DNA of 13,559 nt, taken from Rickettsiales bacterium (GTDB taxonomy: Bacteria > Pseudomonadota > Alphaproteobacteria > Rickettsiales > UBA1997). Every line of letters starts with the position of its first letter. Position 1 is the first letter of the stretch. Under the pieces are notes generated by a model that made no database searches, was not told where the DNA came from, and was given only the letters and a program-made list of their open reading frames with translations. Of the stretch, positions 1 to 5,981 are shown piece after piece. Both the position numbers and the translations under genes were made by a program. The stretch spans positions 1 through 13,559 of the forward strand of contig CANEUK010000015.1 in assembly GCA_947441695.1 (NCBI GenBank), given 5' to 3'.

Positions 1-2
1 AA

Positions 3-89
3 TTACTCGCAATATATCCTGATATTGGTCGTAATTTTACTAAAAAAGCGCTAAAAACATGTCAAAATTTGAGGTTAAAAAAGACTTAG
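3..89 (+). CDS. possible 3' end of an unidentified gene
   Basis: From the left edge, the third forward frame stays open for 28 codons and ends at TAG 87-89. It reads LLAIYPDIGRNF, then a Lys-rich tail ending in LRLKKT. Its codons resemble those of the neighbouring genes, so it may be the C-terminus of a gene beginning outside the window. It is too short to assign to a family. A 7-bp hairpin (136-142 with 148-154) lies downstream but has no T-tract, so it is only a weak terminator candidate. Chance open frame is a real alternative in DNA this AT-rich. Confidence 0.25.
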   Translation, partial: LLAIYPDIGRNFTKKALKTCQNLRLKKT

Positions 90-244
90 GACAGGCTCTT
101 AGAAAACAAAGGATGGAAGGTTAAAAAGTTGTGTGCCTAAAACTAGTTTTTAGGATTGGACATTGCAAATTATTTTTCTCACTTTTAGGTTGCTCGCCTC
201 TACAACAAATCAGATTCTACTTAATCGAAAAAAATTGATTTTAA

Positions 245-319
245 GCGGGCGTAGCTCAGTGGTAGAGTGCCACCTTGCCAAGGTGGATGTCGAGGGTTCG
301 AATCCCTTCGCCCGCTCCA
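245..319 (+). tRNA. tRNA-Gly (anticodon GCC)
   Basis: The cloverleaf can be folded by eye. The acceptor stem is GCGGGCG (245-251) with CGCCCGC (309-315). The D-arm begins GCTC at 254. The anticodon stem is CCACC (270-274) with GGTGG (282-286), and its loop TTGCCAA places the anticodon GCC at 277-279. The T-arm loop is TTCGAAT (297-303). The discriminator is U316 and CCA is encoded at 317-319. It reads GGC and GGU glycine codons. The queH stop lies only a few bases downstream on the other strand, so the two are convergent. Confidence 0.97.
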
Positions 320-325
320 AGAAAT

Positions 326-1000
326 TTATTTTTTTATCTCGGTTAAATTTCTCTCAACTACAACTTCTTTATAAAATTCTTCACCGATTTTTATTTCTTC
401 GCGACCACTTTTAACGCGCCATTCGTTTGAGTCGCGCAAACTAAAAATGCAGCCGCAATATTCTTGTTTGTAAAATTCTTCGCGTTTGGCAATTTCATAC
501 ATTCTTGCGGCACCTCCAAATTTGCGCCAGTTGTAAGTCCAATAAAAAATTCCGTCGTAATTTTTCGCCGCGCGAATTCCGCAATCGTTGATTTGATCCA
601 TGTTTTTCCAGCGCGAAATTCCCAGCGAACTGGTGATAATTTTAAAATTATTCTCAAAAGCATAAAGCGCGGTGCGCTCAAAACGCATGTCGAAGCATTT
701 GGTGCAACGCTCGCCACGCTCTGGTTCTCTTTCTAAGCCTTTGGCGCGAGAAAACCAATTTTGCACGTCGTAATCGGCATCGATAAAGGGTATTTCTAAT
801 TTTTCGCAAAAGCGGATATTTTCTTCTTTGCGAATTTCATATTCTTTTTTGGGATGAATATTTGGGTTGTAAAAAAAAATCGTCACATCAATTCCAGAAA
901 ACTTCATGCGCTCCATTAAATCTCCTGCGCATGGCGCGCAACAGCTATGCATTAAAACGCGATTATCGGTGGCATTTTGAGGAAGTTCTAATTGATACAT
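326..1000 (-). CDS. queH: epoxyqueuosine reductase QueH (DUF208 family)
   Basis: This 224-residue protein is predicted to reduce epoxyqueuosine to queuosine at the wobble position of GUN-anticodon tRNAs (Tyr, His, Asn, Asp). It would act in the cytosol and is unrelated in sequence to the cobalamin-dependent QueG. The family's cysteine pattern is visible: HSCCAPC at residues 18-24 (C20, C21, C24), RCTKCFDMR at 98-106 (C99, C102) and the late YCGC (C182, C184). These residues bind the metal/iron-sulfur centre and carry the redox chemistry in characterised QueH. TSSLGISRWKN (123-133) is another typical stretch. Length fits the family. The ATG at 1000 has no Shine-Dalgarno, but HSCC follows closely, as expected for a full-length protein. 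No other queuosine gene is in the window. Confidence 0.93.
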   Translation of the reverse strand: MYQLELPQNATDNRVLMHSCCAPCAGDLMERMKFSGIDVTIFFYNPNIHPKKEYEIRKEENIRFCEKLEIPFIDADYDVQNWFSRAKGLEREPERGERCTKCFDMRFERTALYAFENNFKIITSSLGISRWKNMDQINDCGIRAAKNYDGIFYWTYNWRKFGGAARMYEIAKREEFYKQEYCGCIFSLRDSNEWRVKSGREEIKIGEEFYKEVVVERNLTEIKK

Positions 1001-1155
1001 TTTTTAAAAAATTTGGGGCAAAAATAGGTGAAAAAATGTGGTTTTTTTAAAAACTTGAATTCGCATATAAATTCATCAATTGGCAAAGGTAAAAACAAGC
1101 TAGCGACAAAAATTTGTAGCCAATTAAAAAAACTAAAATCGCGTAAAAAAATTTA

Positions 1156-2292
1156 TTAAAAATTTCTATTTTTAACAATTAAGTTCAGTTGGTCGATGGC
1201 TTTGCTGATTTGGCTCAAGTTGTTTTCCAATAAAAAATCAGACAAGCTTTTGTCAACTTTTTTGAAGAATCCAAATTGTTGTTTTAGCGATAAAAGCCCG
1301 AAAGCATTTACTAAAACCCCATCTGCCAAAGCAATTTTTGGCTCGCTTAAGTTGGTGCTGTTATATTTTTGAATTGAATTCACCAAATTGTCAGAAGAGT
1401 TTTCTAAAAATTTAACCTTAAAAAAGGCGTCTTTGGCTTTTTGATATTTTTTAATCAAATCAACCACTTCTTGGCTTTTATTTTCTTGAGCAATTTTTAT
1501 TGCACTTTCTAGTTTTTTAGAACCCCATTCAAGCAACAAAGAGGCGATTTGAGTTAAATTATTTTTTGCCGCATATTCAAAGGCTGTTAAACCTAAATTT
1601 GTTTCTTTTTCGCAGTCAGCTTTTCCTAAAAGCAAAATTTCAACAACATCTTTGAAATTGCCGATTGTTGCGTAATGCAAAGCTGTCATATTATGATTTT
1701 CTTCTATGGTTTGCGCGTTGCAACTTGCGCCAATCTTAAGCAAAAATTGAACAATTTTTGCATGACCAAATTCAGCAGCAACCAAAAGCGGAGTAAGACC
1801 AAAACCTGTTTTTACTTCTTTGTTAACGCCATATTCTATTAAAAATTTTACGATTTCTAAATGCCCATAACGAGCTGCGTAATGAATAGCGCTCCATCTA
1901 CGTTTTCTTTCTGAAACTTGAGCATTTTTGTCAGCACCGTTAGAAATTAAAGTCTCCAAAGTTTTTTCTTGACCTTCAATTACTGCAAAATGTAGCGGCG
2001 TAAATTCTTCGTTATTTCTAATATCAACGTAAAATTCGGCGCCTACTTCTAGCAATAATTTTTTTAAATCAATTTCGTCTCCAAATTTGGCTGCTAAGTG
2101 CAAAATAGTATTTTGCAAAAGACCAAATCTTAATTCGATTAATTCTTTTTTTGCGTCTTTAGACTTTGCTAGCTCTAGTTCTGCAATAAAATTTTTTATG
2201 GTTTTTTTTAGTTCAGAAACTTCTGTAGCAGAAATTTTTGACAAATTTTTTTCAGAATATTTTTCTAAAATATTTAGTATTTGTTGCTGCAT
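1156..2292 (-). CDS. ankyrin-repeat protein
   Basis: A 378-residue protein with a Lys/Glu-rich helical N-terminus (about 1-58), then about six consecutive ankyrin repeats. These start near residues 61 (TILHLAAKFGD), 96 (FTPLHFAVIEG), 133 (WSAIHYAARYG), 165 (GLTPLLVAAEFG), 201 (MTALHYATIGN) and 234 (GLTAFEYAAKNN). A degenerate helical stretch follows to about 290, then a non-repeat C-terminal region (290-378). No signal peptide or membrane segment is visible. Ankyrin repeats bind proteins, and in host-associated bacteria such proteins are often secreted effectors, but nothing here proves export. The start is 56 nt after the membrane-protein gene in the same direction, so they may share a transcript. 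No Shine-Dalgarno precedes the ATG. Partner and function are unknown. Confidence 0.9.
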   Translation of the reverse strand: MQQQILNILEKYSEKNLSKISATEVSELKKTIKNFIAELELAKSKDAKKELIELRFGLLQNTILHLAAKFGDEIDLKKLLLEVGAEFYVDIRNNEEFTPLHFAVIEGQEKTLETLISNGADKNAQVSERKRRWSAIHYAARYGHLEIVKFLIEYGVNKEVKTGFGLTPLLVAAEFGHAKIVQFLLKIGASCNAQTIEENHNMTALHYATIGNFKDVVEILLLGKADCEKETNLGLTAFEYAAKNNLTQIASLLLEWGSKKLESAIKIAQENKSQEVVDLIKKYQKAKDAFFKVKFLENSSDNLVNSIQKYNSTNLSEPKIALADGVLVNAFGLLSLKQQFGFFKKVDKSLSDFLLENNLSQISKAIDQLNLIVKNRNF

Positions 2293-2348
2293 TTTTAATA
2301 AATTTTAGATTTTTTAATTAAAACTTGACTGATTATTAATTAGTAAAA

Positions 2349-2876
2349 TTAACGACCTCTGGAATGTTGTTTTCCGGCTTCGCGCTCTTTGGCTTCAATC
2401 ATACTAGCCCAAAAACCTTTATCGCTACGTTTATTTAAAATTTGTGCTGATTGAATTAAGTAAGTTAGTTTTTGACCCAAAATCATTGAAGTCCAAAAAC
2501 CAACCGGCTTTACAAAATCAACAATATTAACTTGATTTAATTCTTCTTTTTCAAGCTCTTGTTCTTTTGAAGCCAATATTTCGTAGCTTCCGCTAATTTT
2601 TTGATTTTTTAGAATTTGAGCTTTTATTTCAGAATGAGCTAATGGAATTTGCGATTTTTTTCTTAGTAACTCTTCATCTTCTTTGATAAAATTCTTTTTG
2701 TTGGAAAAAATCAATTTTTTACTGGTTTTTTTAAGTGCCAAATAACGTTTATGAGCCTGACCTAAAAGAAAAAAAAGAACCGCGCGCGATAATAAAATCA
2801 AGACAAAAACTACAACAAAAATTATCGCCAAAACTGGCAAAGCTTTTTGAATGTTGGTAAAAATTTCTAAAAACAT
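2349..2876 (-). CDS. single-span membrane protein of unknown function
   Basis: I do not recognise a family for this 175-residue protein. Residues 13-38 form a strong hydrophobic segment (ALPVLAIIFVVVFVLILL). It is followed by a basic stretch, which suggests an N-out/C-in anchor with most of the protein in the cytoplasm. The middle (50-115) is charged and likely helical. The C-terminus contains a repeated motif, GFWTSMI at 126-132 and GFWASMI at 154-160, separated by 28 residues, and ends with a basic HSRGR tail. The gene has one of the few clear ribosome binding sites in the window, AAGGAG about 8 nt before the ATG. That ATG overlaps the stop of the IalB-like gene (TAATG), so translation is probably coupled. 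An envelope role beside IalB is inference only. Confidence 0.8.
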   Translation of the reverse strand: MFLEIFTNIQKALPVLAIIFVVVFVLILLSRAVLFFLLGQAHKRYLALKKTSKKLIFSNKKNFIKEDEELLRKKSQIPLAHSEIKAQILKNQKISGSYEILASKEQELEKEELNQVNIVDFVKPVGFWTSMILGQKLTYLIQSAQILNKRSDKGFWASMIEAKEREAGKQHSRGR

Positions 2877-3391
2877 TACCTCAACTCCTTACATTCGTTT
2901 TTCATTTTATTGTAGGCTTGAGCAAAACCAATCAACGAATAAATATCAGAAGAAATTTTGCCGTCATAAGAAACTCCTCCAACAGCCATATCTTCGTGTT
3001 TTTGCATTTCTTTAATAATATCAATATCGTCGGCTTTATCATTCGCCCAAGCAAGTGTTTTGTAAGGAAAAAGATAGAATTTTTTTGAACCAAAAGAAAT
3101 TTCAACATTCGACTTTTGATTGTAAATAAAACCCGCAGAAACGCTGATTTCATCAGAATCATTTTCAATGTTTGTTACTAAAAAAAATGGCTCGCCTCTT
3201 TTGTCATAATTACCGTCGCGTTTGATTGGAATTGACGCTAAATAACAAACATTTCTATCACCTCTTTCAACTTTAAAAACATTCCAATCTTGAAATTTTG
3301 CCTTCAATTCTTGTGCAAAAGCTGTTGGCGCAAAAAATAAAAAAAATACCGATAAAATAACGGTTTTGGTAAGGTTATTATACTTAATCAA
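2876..3391 (-). CDS. IalB-family exported protein (invasion-associated locus B)
   Basis: The mature part matches the IalB family pattern: a DWNVFK segment (35-40), RNVCYLAS (46-53), a central beta-rich part with FFLVTN and VSAGF, SFGSKKFYLFP (99-109) and a C-terminal TYSL-like DIYSLIGF (149-156) before C167. C49 and C167 could form a disulfide. I chose the TTG at 3391. It has GAGG 7 nt upstream and gives MIKYNNLTK followed by a hydrophobic core and AFA-QE cleavage near residue 26, a textbook Sec signal, for 171 residues in all. The frame stays open upstream to 3574, but an earlier start would bury the signal peptide behind about 60 extra residues. Family members are periplasmic or secreted. 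IalB was named for erythrocyte invasion in Bartonella, but homologues are common in non-invasive alphaproteobacteria, so virulence should not be assumed. Confidence 0.88.
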   Translation of the reverse strand: MIKYNNLTKTVILSVFFLFFAPTAFAQELKAKFQDWNVFKVERGDRNVCYLASIPIKRDGNYDKRGEPFFLVTNIENDSDEISVSAGFIYNQKSNVEISFGSKKFYLFPYKTLAWANDKADDIDIIKEMQKHEDMAVGGVSYDGKISSDIYSLIGFAQAYNKMKNECKELR

Positions 3392-3764
3392 ATTCAAACC
3401 TCGTTTAAATTTATTAGGTTCTGAATTGCTACACGCCAATTGAATTGATGCACTTGTAATAGATTTTTGATTTTTAAAAAAATCTAAATCTTCAATCAGT
3501 TTTGACATAGATTTCATAACTTGACTTTTTTTAGTCGAAAAATATTTTGCCCGCTTGTTTTTTTTAACTCCCAATTAAAAAGCCTTGTTAAAAAAAACTT
3601 GTTAAAAAGCCTTCGAGAATAAGCATAAATGTTGAAAATACTGCTTTTGCAAAAGTTAAGGATTTTAAAATTTAATTCGCTTAGTCGCAAAGATTTTTAA
3701 ATCATTTCTTTTGCCCATCAAAAGATCACGAACATTTTTTAAAAAATCCAAATATATTTATCTT
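3392..3764. other. divergent spacer between the ialB-like unit and the atp unit
   Basis: This stretch separates two outward-reading units and should hold promoters for both. It contains a 12-bp direct repeat TTAAAAAGCCTT at 3575-3586 and 3602-3613 (27-bp spacing). A possible plus-strand promoter is TTGCAA (3647-3652), 18 bp, then TTTAAT (3671-3676), but such matches occur easily in AT-rich DNA. The ialB frame is open leftward from 3574, with ATG codons that lack ribosome binding sites. The atpB frame is likewise open from 3711. I read both as chance extensions. No RNA gene is recognised, and no atpI precedes atpB. Confidence 0.4.
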
Positions 3765-4514
3765 ATGTCAGGTCAGCCACACCAAAAACACAATCCTTTA
3801 GCTCAATTCGAGATTAAAAAAATTTTTGACCTAAAAATCGCTGGATTTGACATCAGCCTTACTAATTCTTCGCTCTACATGATTATCGCTACTTTTTTGG
3901 TGATTTTTTTTATGCTTTTGGCTACGCGCAAAAAATCACTAATTCCTTCGCGCTTTCAAACAATTGCCGAGTCAACTTACAATTTTGTTTTTGATCTTAT
4001 CAAAGGCACAATTGGCGATGAAGGTGTTAAATTTTTTCCACTAGTTTTTAGTCTTTTTACCTTCATTTTGTTGTGTAATCTACTTGGAATGACTCCTTAT
4101 AGCTTTACGGCTACTAGCCAAATTGCCGTCACGATTTCTTTGGCTTTGGTTGCCTTTTTAACCGTAACAATTTTTGCTATTTATCGCAACGGTTTGCTTG
4201 GATTTTTACACATGTTTTTGCCAAGCGGCGTGCCTCTTTGGATGGCTCCAATTATTTTTGCTATCGAGCTTTTTTCTTTTTTAATTCGTCCAATAACTTT
4301 ATCGGTTCGTCTTTTTGCCAACATGGTTGCGGGCCACGTTTTGCTTAAGGTTGTAGCGGGTTTTATTATTTCACTTGGAGTTATTTTTGGCACTTTGCCG
4401 TTCTTATTTAGCGTAATTATGACCGGATTTGAGTTTTTTGTGGCGGTGCTTCAAGCCTATATTTTTGCAATTTTGGTTTGCGCTTATTTAAGCGAAACAA
4501 CAAAAGCGCACTAA
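3765..4514 (+). CDS. atpB: ATP synthase F0 subunit a
   Basis: Subunit a forms the two proton half-channels beside the c-ring in the inner membrane. The protein has 249 residues from the ATG at 3765 (MSGQPHQKHNPLAQF). The NPLAQFEIKKI opening resembles alphaproteobacterial subunit a, so I prefer this start to the in-frame codon at 3711. Five to six hydrophobic helices are visible. Signature regions are CNLLGMTPYSFT (104-115), SVRLFANMVAGH (180-191) with the essential Arg at R182, and VLQAYIFAIL (228-237). H191 and E223 occupy the positions that are Glu219 and His245 in E. coli, the swapped arrangement also seen in mitochondria. It is the first gene of the F0 unit. A structured 175-nt spacer follows before atpE. 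Confidence 0.97.
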   Translation: MSGQPHQKHNPLAQFEIKKIFDLKIAGFDISLTNSSLYMIIATFLVIFFMLLATRKKSLIPSRFQTIAESTYNFVFDLIKGTIGDEGVKFFPLVFSLFTFILLCNLLGMTPYSFTATSQIAVTISLALVAFLTVTIFAIYRNGLLGFLHMFLPSGVPLWMAPIIFAIELFSFLIRPITLSVRLFANMVAGHVLLKVVAGFIISLGVIFGTLPFLFSVIMTGFEFFVAVLQAYIFAILVCAYLSETTKAH

Positions 4515-4526
4515 ATCGCTATTCAT

Positions 4527-4658
4527 ATACCAAATCAAACTCGACTTAAGACGAGTTTGGCAAATACTGAATTGAGTTTTGGTATAAAGAATAATTTTAA
4601 ACGAATTTGGGTTTCGTTCATTACCAAATATTTCCCGATTAATGGGCTTTTAATGAAC
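4527..4658 (+). promoter_or_regulatory. structured atpB-atpE intercistronic RNA with competing hairpins
   Basis: Several inverted repeats fill this spacer. The inner stem is CAAACTCG (4536-4543) with CGAGTTTG (4552-4559), an 8-bp perfect match with an 8-nt loop. An outer arm, ATACCAAA (4527-4534) with TTTGGTAT (4578-4585), encloses it. Next is a short stem AACGAA (4600-4605) with TTCGTT (4613-4618). It overlaps a third stem, GTTCATTA (4616-4623) with TAATGAAC (4651-4658), which encloses CCC/GGG; the two cannot form together. No T-tract follows, so a simple terminator is unlikely. Processing, mRNA stability or control of atpE translation are possibilities by inference. Confidence 0.5.
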
Positions 4659-4689
4659 AATTTTCTTAAATTTAAAAATAGGTAAAAAC

Positions 4690-4932
4690 ATGGAACAAGT
4701 AGTAGCTAGCAACTTTGAAGCTTTTAAATATATTGGAGTTGGATTGTGTTCTTTAGGAATGGCTGGCGCAGCTTTGGCAATTGGAAATATCTTTGGATCT
4801 TTCTTTAACAGCATTGCGCGTAATCCTTCTGCCGCACCAAAACTTGAAAAATATATTTATATTGCCGCCGGACTTGCCGAAGCAATGGGAATTTTTGCCG
4901 TTCTTTTGGCGTTTCTTGTTATGTTTTCTTAA
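4690..4932 (+). CDS. atpE: ATP synthase F0 subunit c
   Basis: This 80-residue proteolipid forms the proton-driven rotor ring. Two hydrophobic helices (about 13-40 and 54-79) flank the polar loop ARNPSAAPKL (43-52), which contacts F1 gamma/epsilon. The proton-carrying carboxylate is E64 in AGLAEAMG, equivalent to Asp61 in E. coli. The first helix carries the small-residue pattern GVGLCSLGMAGAALAIG, with a Cys in place of a packing Gly/Ala. Only a short AGG precedes the ATG. Because the ring needs many copies per complex, stronger expression than atpB and atpF is expected. The structured spacers on both sides are candidate means to achieve it. Confidence 0.97.
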   Translation: MEQVVASNFEAFKYIGVGLCSLGMAGAALAIGNIFGSFFNSIARNPSAAPKLEKYIYIAAGLAEAMGIFAVLLAFLVMFS

Positions 4933-4989
4933 AAAAACCTAAGTTTTTATTATTTCAAACTCGAAATATTAAAAACTATTTTATTGCTC

Positions 4990-5047
4990 TTAATTAGGTC
5001 ATTTGGTTTTTACTTAACAAATGACCTAATTAATTTTTTATTATTTT
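4990..5047 (+). terminator. terminator-like hairpin between atpE and atpF'
   Basis: A perfect 15-bp inverted repeat (4990-5004 with 5019-5033, core TTAATTAGGTCATTT) is extended by one G-C pair (5005-5018), leaving a 12-nt loop. It is followed by a T-rich run at 5034-5047, just before the atpF' ATG at 5051. The shape fits an intrinsic terminator, although the stem is AT-rich. Since the next genes continue the same unit, it may act as a partial terminator or as a 3' stabiliser of an atpB-atpE message, lowering b'/b relative to c. It could also restrict access to the atpF' start. Confidence 0.7.
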
Positions 5048-5050
5048 CTC

Positions 5051-5485
5051 ATGCCTCAATTCGATCTTACGCATTATCAATCGCAAATCTTTTGGTTTTC
5101 ACTTTGCTTTGCGACTCTTTATTTTTTTGCTAGCACTATAATTTTGCCACGAATTACAAAAATTTTGCAAAATAGAAATAACGTGATTAATGCCGATTTA
5201 TCTAGCGTTGACGCCTTAGATAAAAAAATTGATCAACTACAAATCGAAACCGAAAACTTGCGCAAAAAAGCCACTAAAAAATATCAATCAAAGCTTGAAG
5301 AAGTTGCTAAAAATGCAGCAAAACAACGCGAAGAAATGATCGAAGAATTTAAAGAAAAATTTGAAAAAATTACTCATAATTCACGCCAAGAATTAAAAAA
5401 ATTCGTCGAACAATCAAACCTACAAAGCGAATTTGCAGCCAAAGATTTAGCTCAAAAAATTAGTACAAAACTGCTCAAACAATAA
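5051..5485 (+). CDS. atpF': ATP synthase F0 subunit b'
   Basis: One half of the heterodimeric peripheral stalk found in alphaproteobacteria and phototrophs. The 144-residue protein starts MPQFDLTHYQSQIFWF, a recognisable b' opening. It has one membrane helix at about 11-33 followed by LPRITKILQNR, then a long charged helix (about 45-140) rich in Lys, Glu and Gln that forms the stator coiled coil with b. Length is slightly short but normal for the family. The ATG follows only 3 nt after the T-tract of the terminator-like hairpin and has no Shine-Dalgarno. atpF follows after 14 nt. Confidence 0.93.
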   Translation: MPQFDLTHYQSQIFWFSLCFATLYFFASTIILPRITKILQNRNNVINADLSSVDALDKKIDQLQIETENLRKKATKKYQSKLEEVAKNAAKQREEMIEEFKEKFEKITHNSRQELKKFVEQSNLQSEFAAKDLAQKISTKLLKQ

Positions 5486-5499
5486 AATTCTCAAAAAAT

Positions 5500-5979
5500 A
5501 TGTTTAACGAAAAATTCTGGCTCGCAATTTCATTCGCCACTTTTGTAATTTTTGTTATTAAATTTGTTAAACCTTTGATTTTAAAGGCTTTGGACAATAA
5601 ATCTGAAGCAATTAAAAATGAGATTTTAGCCGCCAAAGAGATGAAAAACAAAGCTGAAAAGCTTTTGGCAAAAGCCGAAAAATATGCTCAAGAATCTGAA
5701 GAATATGCCGCAAAATTAATTCAAGATGCAGAATCTCAATCTGCTCAATTTGCGATTGAATCGCAAAAAGCTCTTGAATCTGAAATTGCCAAAAAAACTT
5801 CCGCCTCAATTGAAAGAATCAAAATTGAAGAAATTTCGGCAGTTCGACAAATCAAAACCAAGATTATCGAGTCAACTTTAAAAAATTTATCACAAAATCT
5901 TGCTACAAAAATTGACGAAAAAACTCACCAAAATCTTATCTTAGAATCTCTAAAAGATTTTCAAAAAACTATTCACTAA
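5500..5979 (+). CDS. atpF: ATP synthase F0 subunit b
   Basis: The second peripheral-stalk subunit, 159 residues. A short N-terminus (MFNEKFWLAISF) leads into one membrane helix at about 6-27. KFVKPLILKALDNKSEAIKNE follows the membrane exit, as is usual in subunit b. The rest is a continuous charged helix with long Ala/Glu/Lys-rich coiled-coil segments (about 40-150), which would pair with b' and reach the delta subunit of F1. No Shine-Dalgarno is visible. The stop is followed after 2 nt by the pheT start. The F1 genes (atpHAGDC) are not in the window, consistent with the split F0/F1 operons of alphaproteobacteria. Confidence 0.93.
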   Translation: MFNEKFWLAISFATFVIFVIKFVKPLILKALDNKSEAIKNEILAAKEMKNKAEKLLAKAEKYAQESEEYAAKLIQDAESQSAQFAIESQKALESEIAKKTSASIERIKIEEISAVRQIKTKIIESTLKNLSQNLATKIDEKTHQNLILESLKDFQKTIH

Positions 5980-5981
5980 TC

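Noticed and set aside
59..124. 21-codon frame starting at ATG 59 (MSKFEVKKDLGQ...)
   Set aside because: It vaguely resembles the first helix of an XRE regulator, but it is very short, ends at once and has no ribosome binding site. It overlaps another open frame, so there is no support beyond composition.
1..244. Possible integrated element next to the tRNA-Gly
   Set aside because: tRNA genes are common integration sites, but no integrase and no repeat of the tRNA 3' end are visible in the window.
163..414. 83-codon forward open frame across the tRNA-Gly
   Set aside because: It runs through the tRNA and antisense to queH; the protein shows no family pattern.
1078..1125. Inverted repeat AATTGGC / GCCAATT between the ankyrin gene and queH
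   Set aside because: The 7-bp arms are about 34 nt apart, and no T-tract follows on the minus strand, so a terminator cannot be supported.
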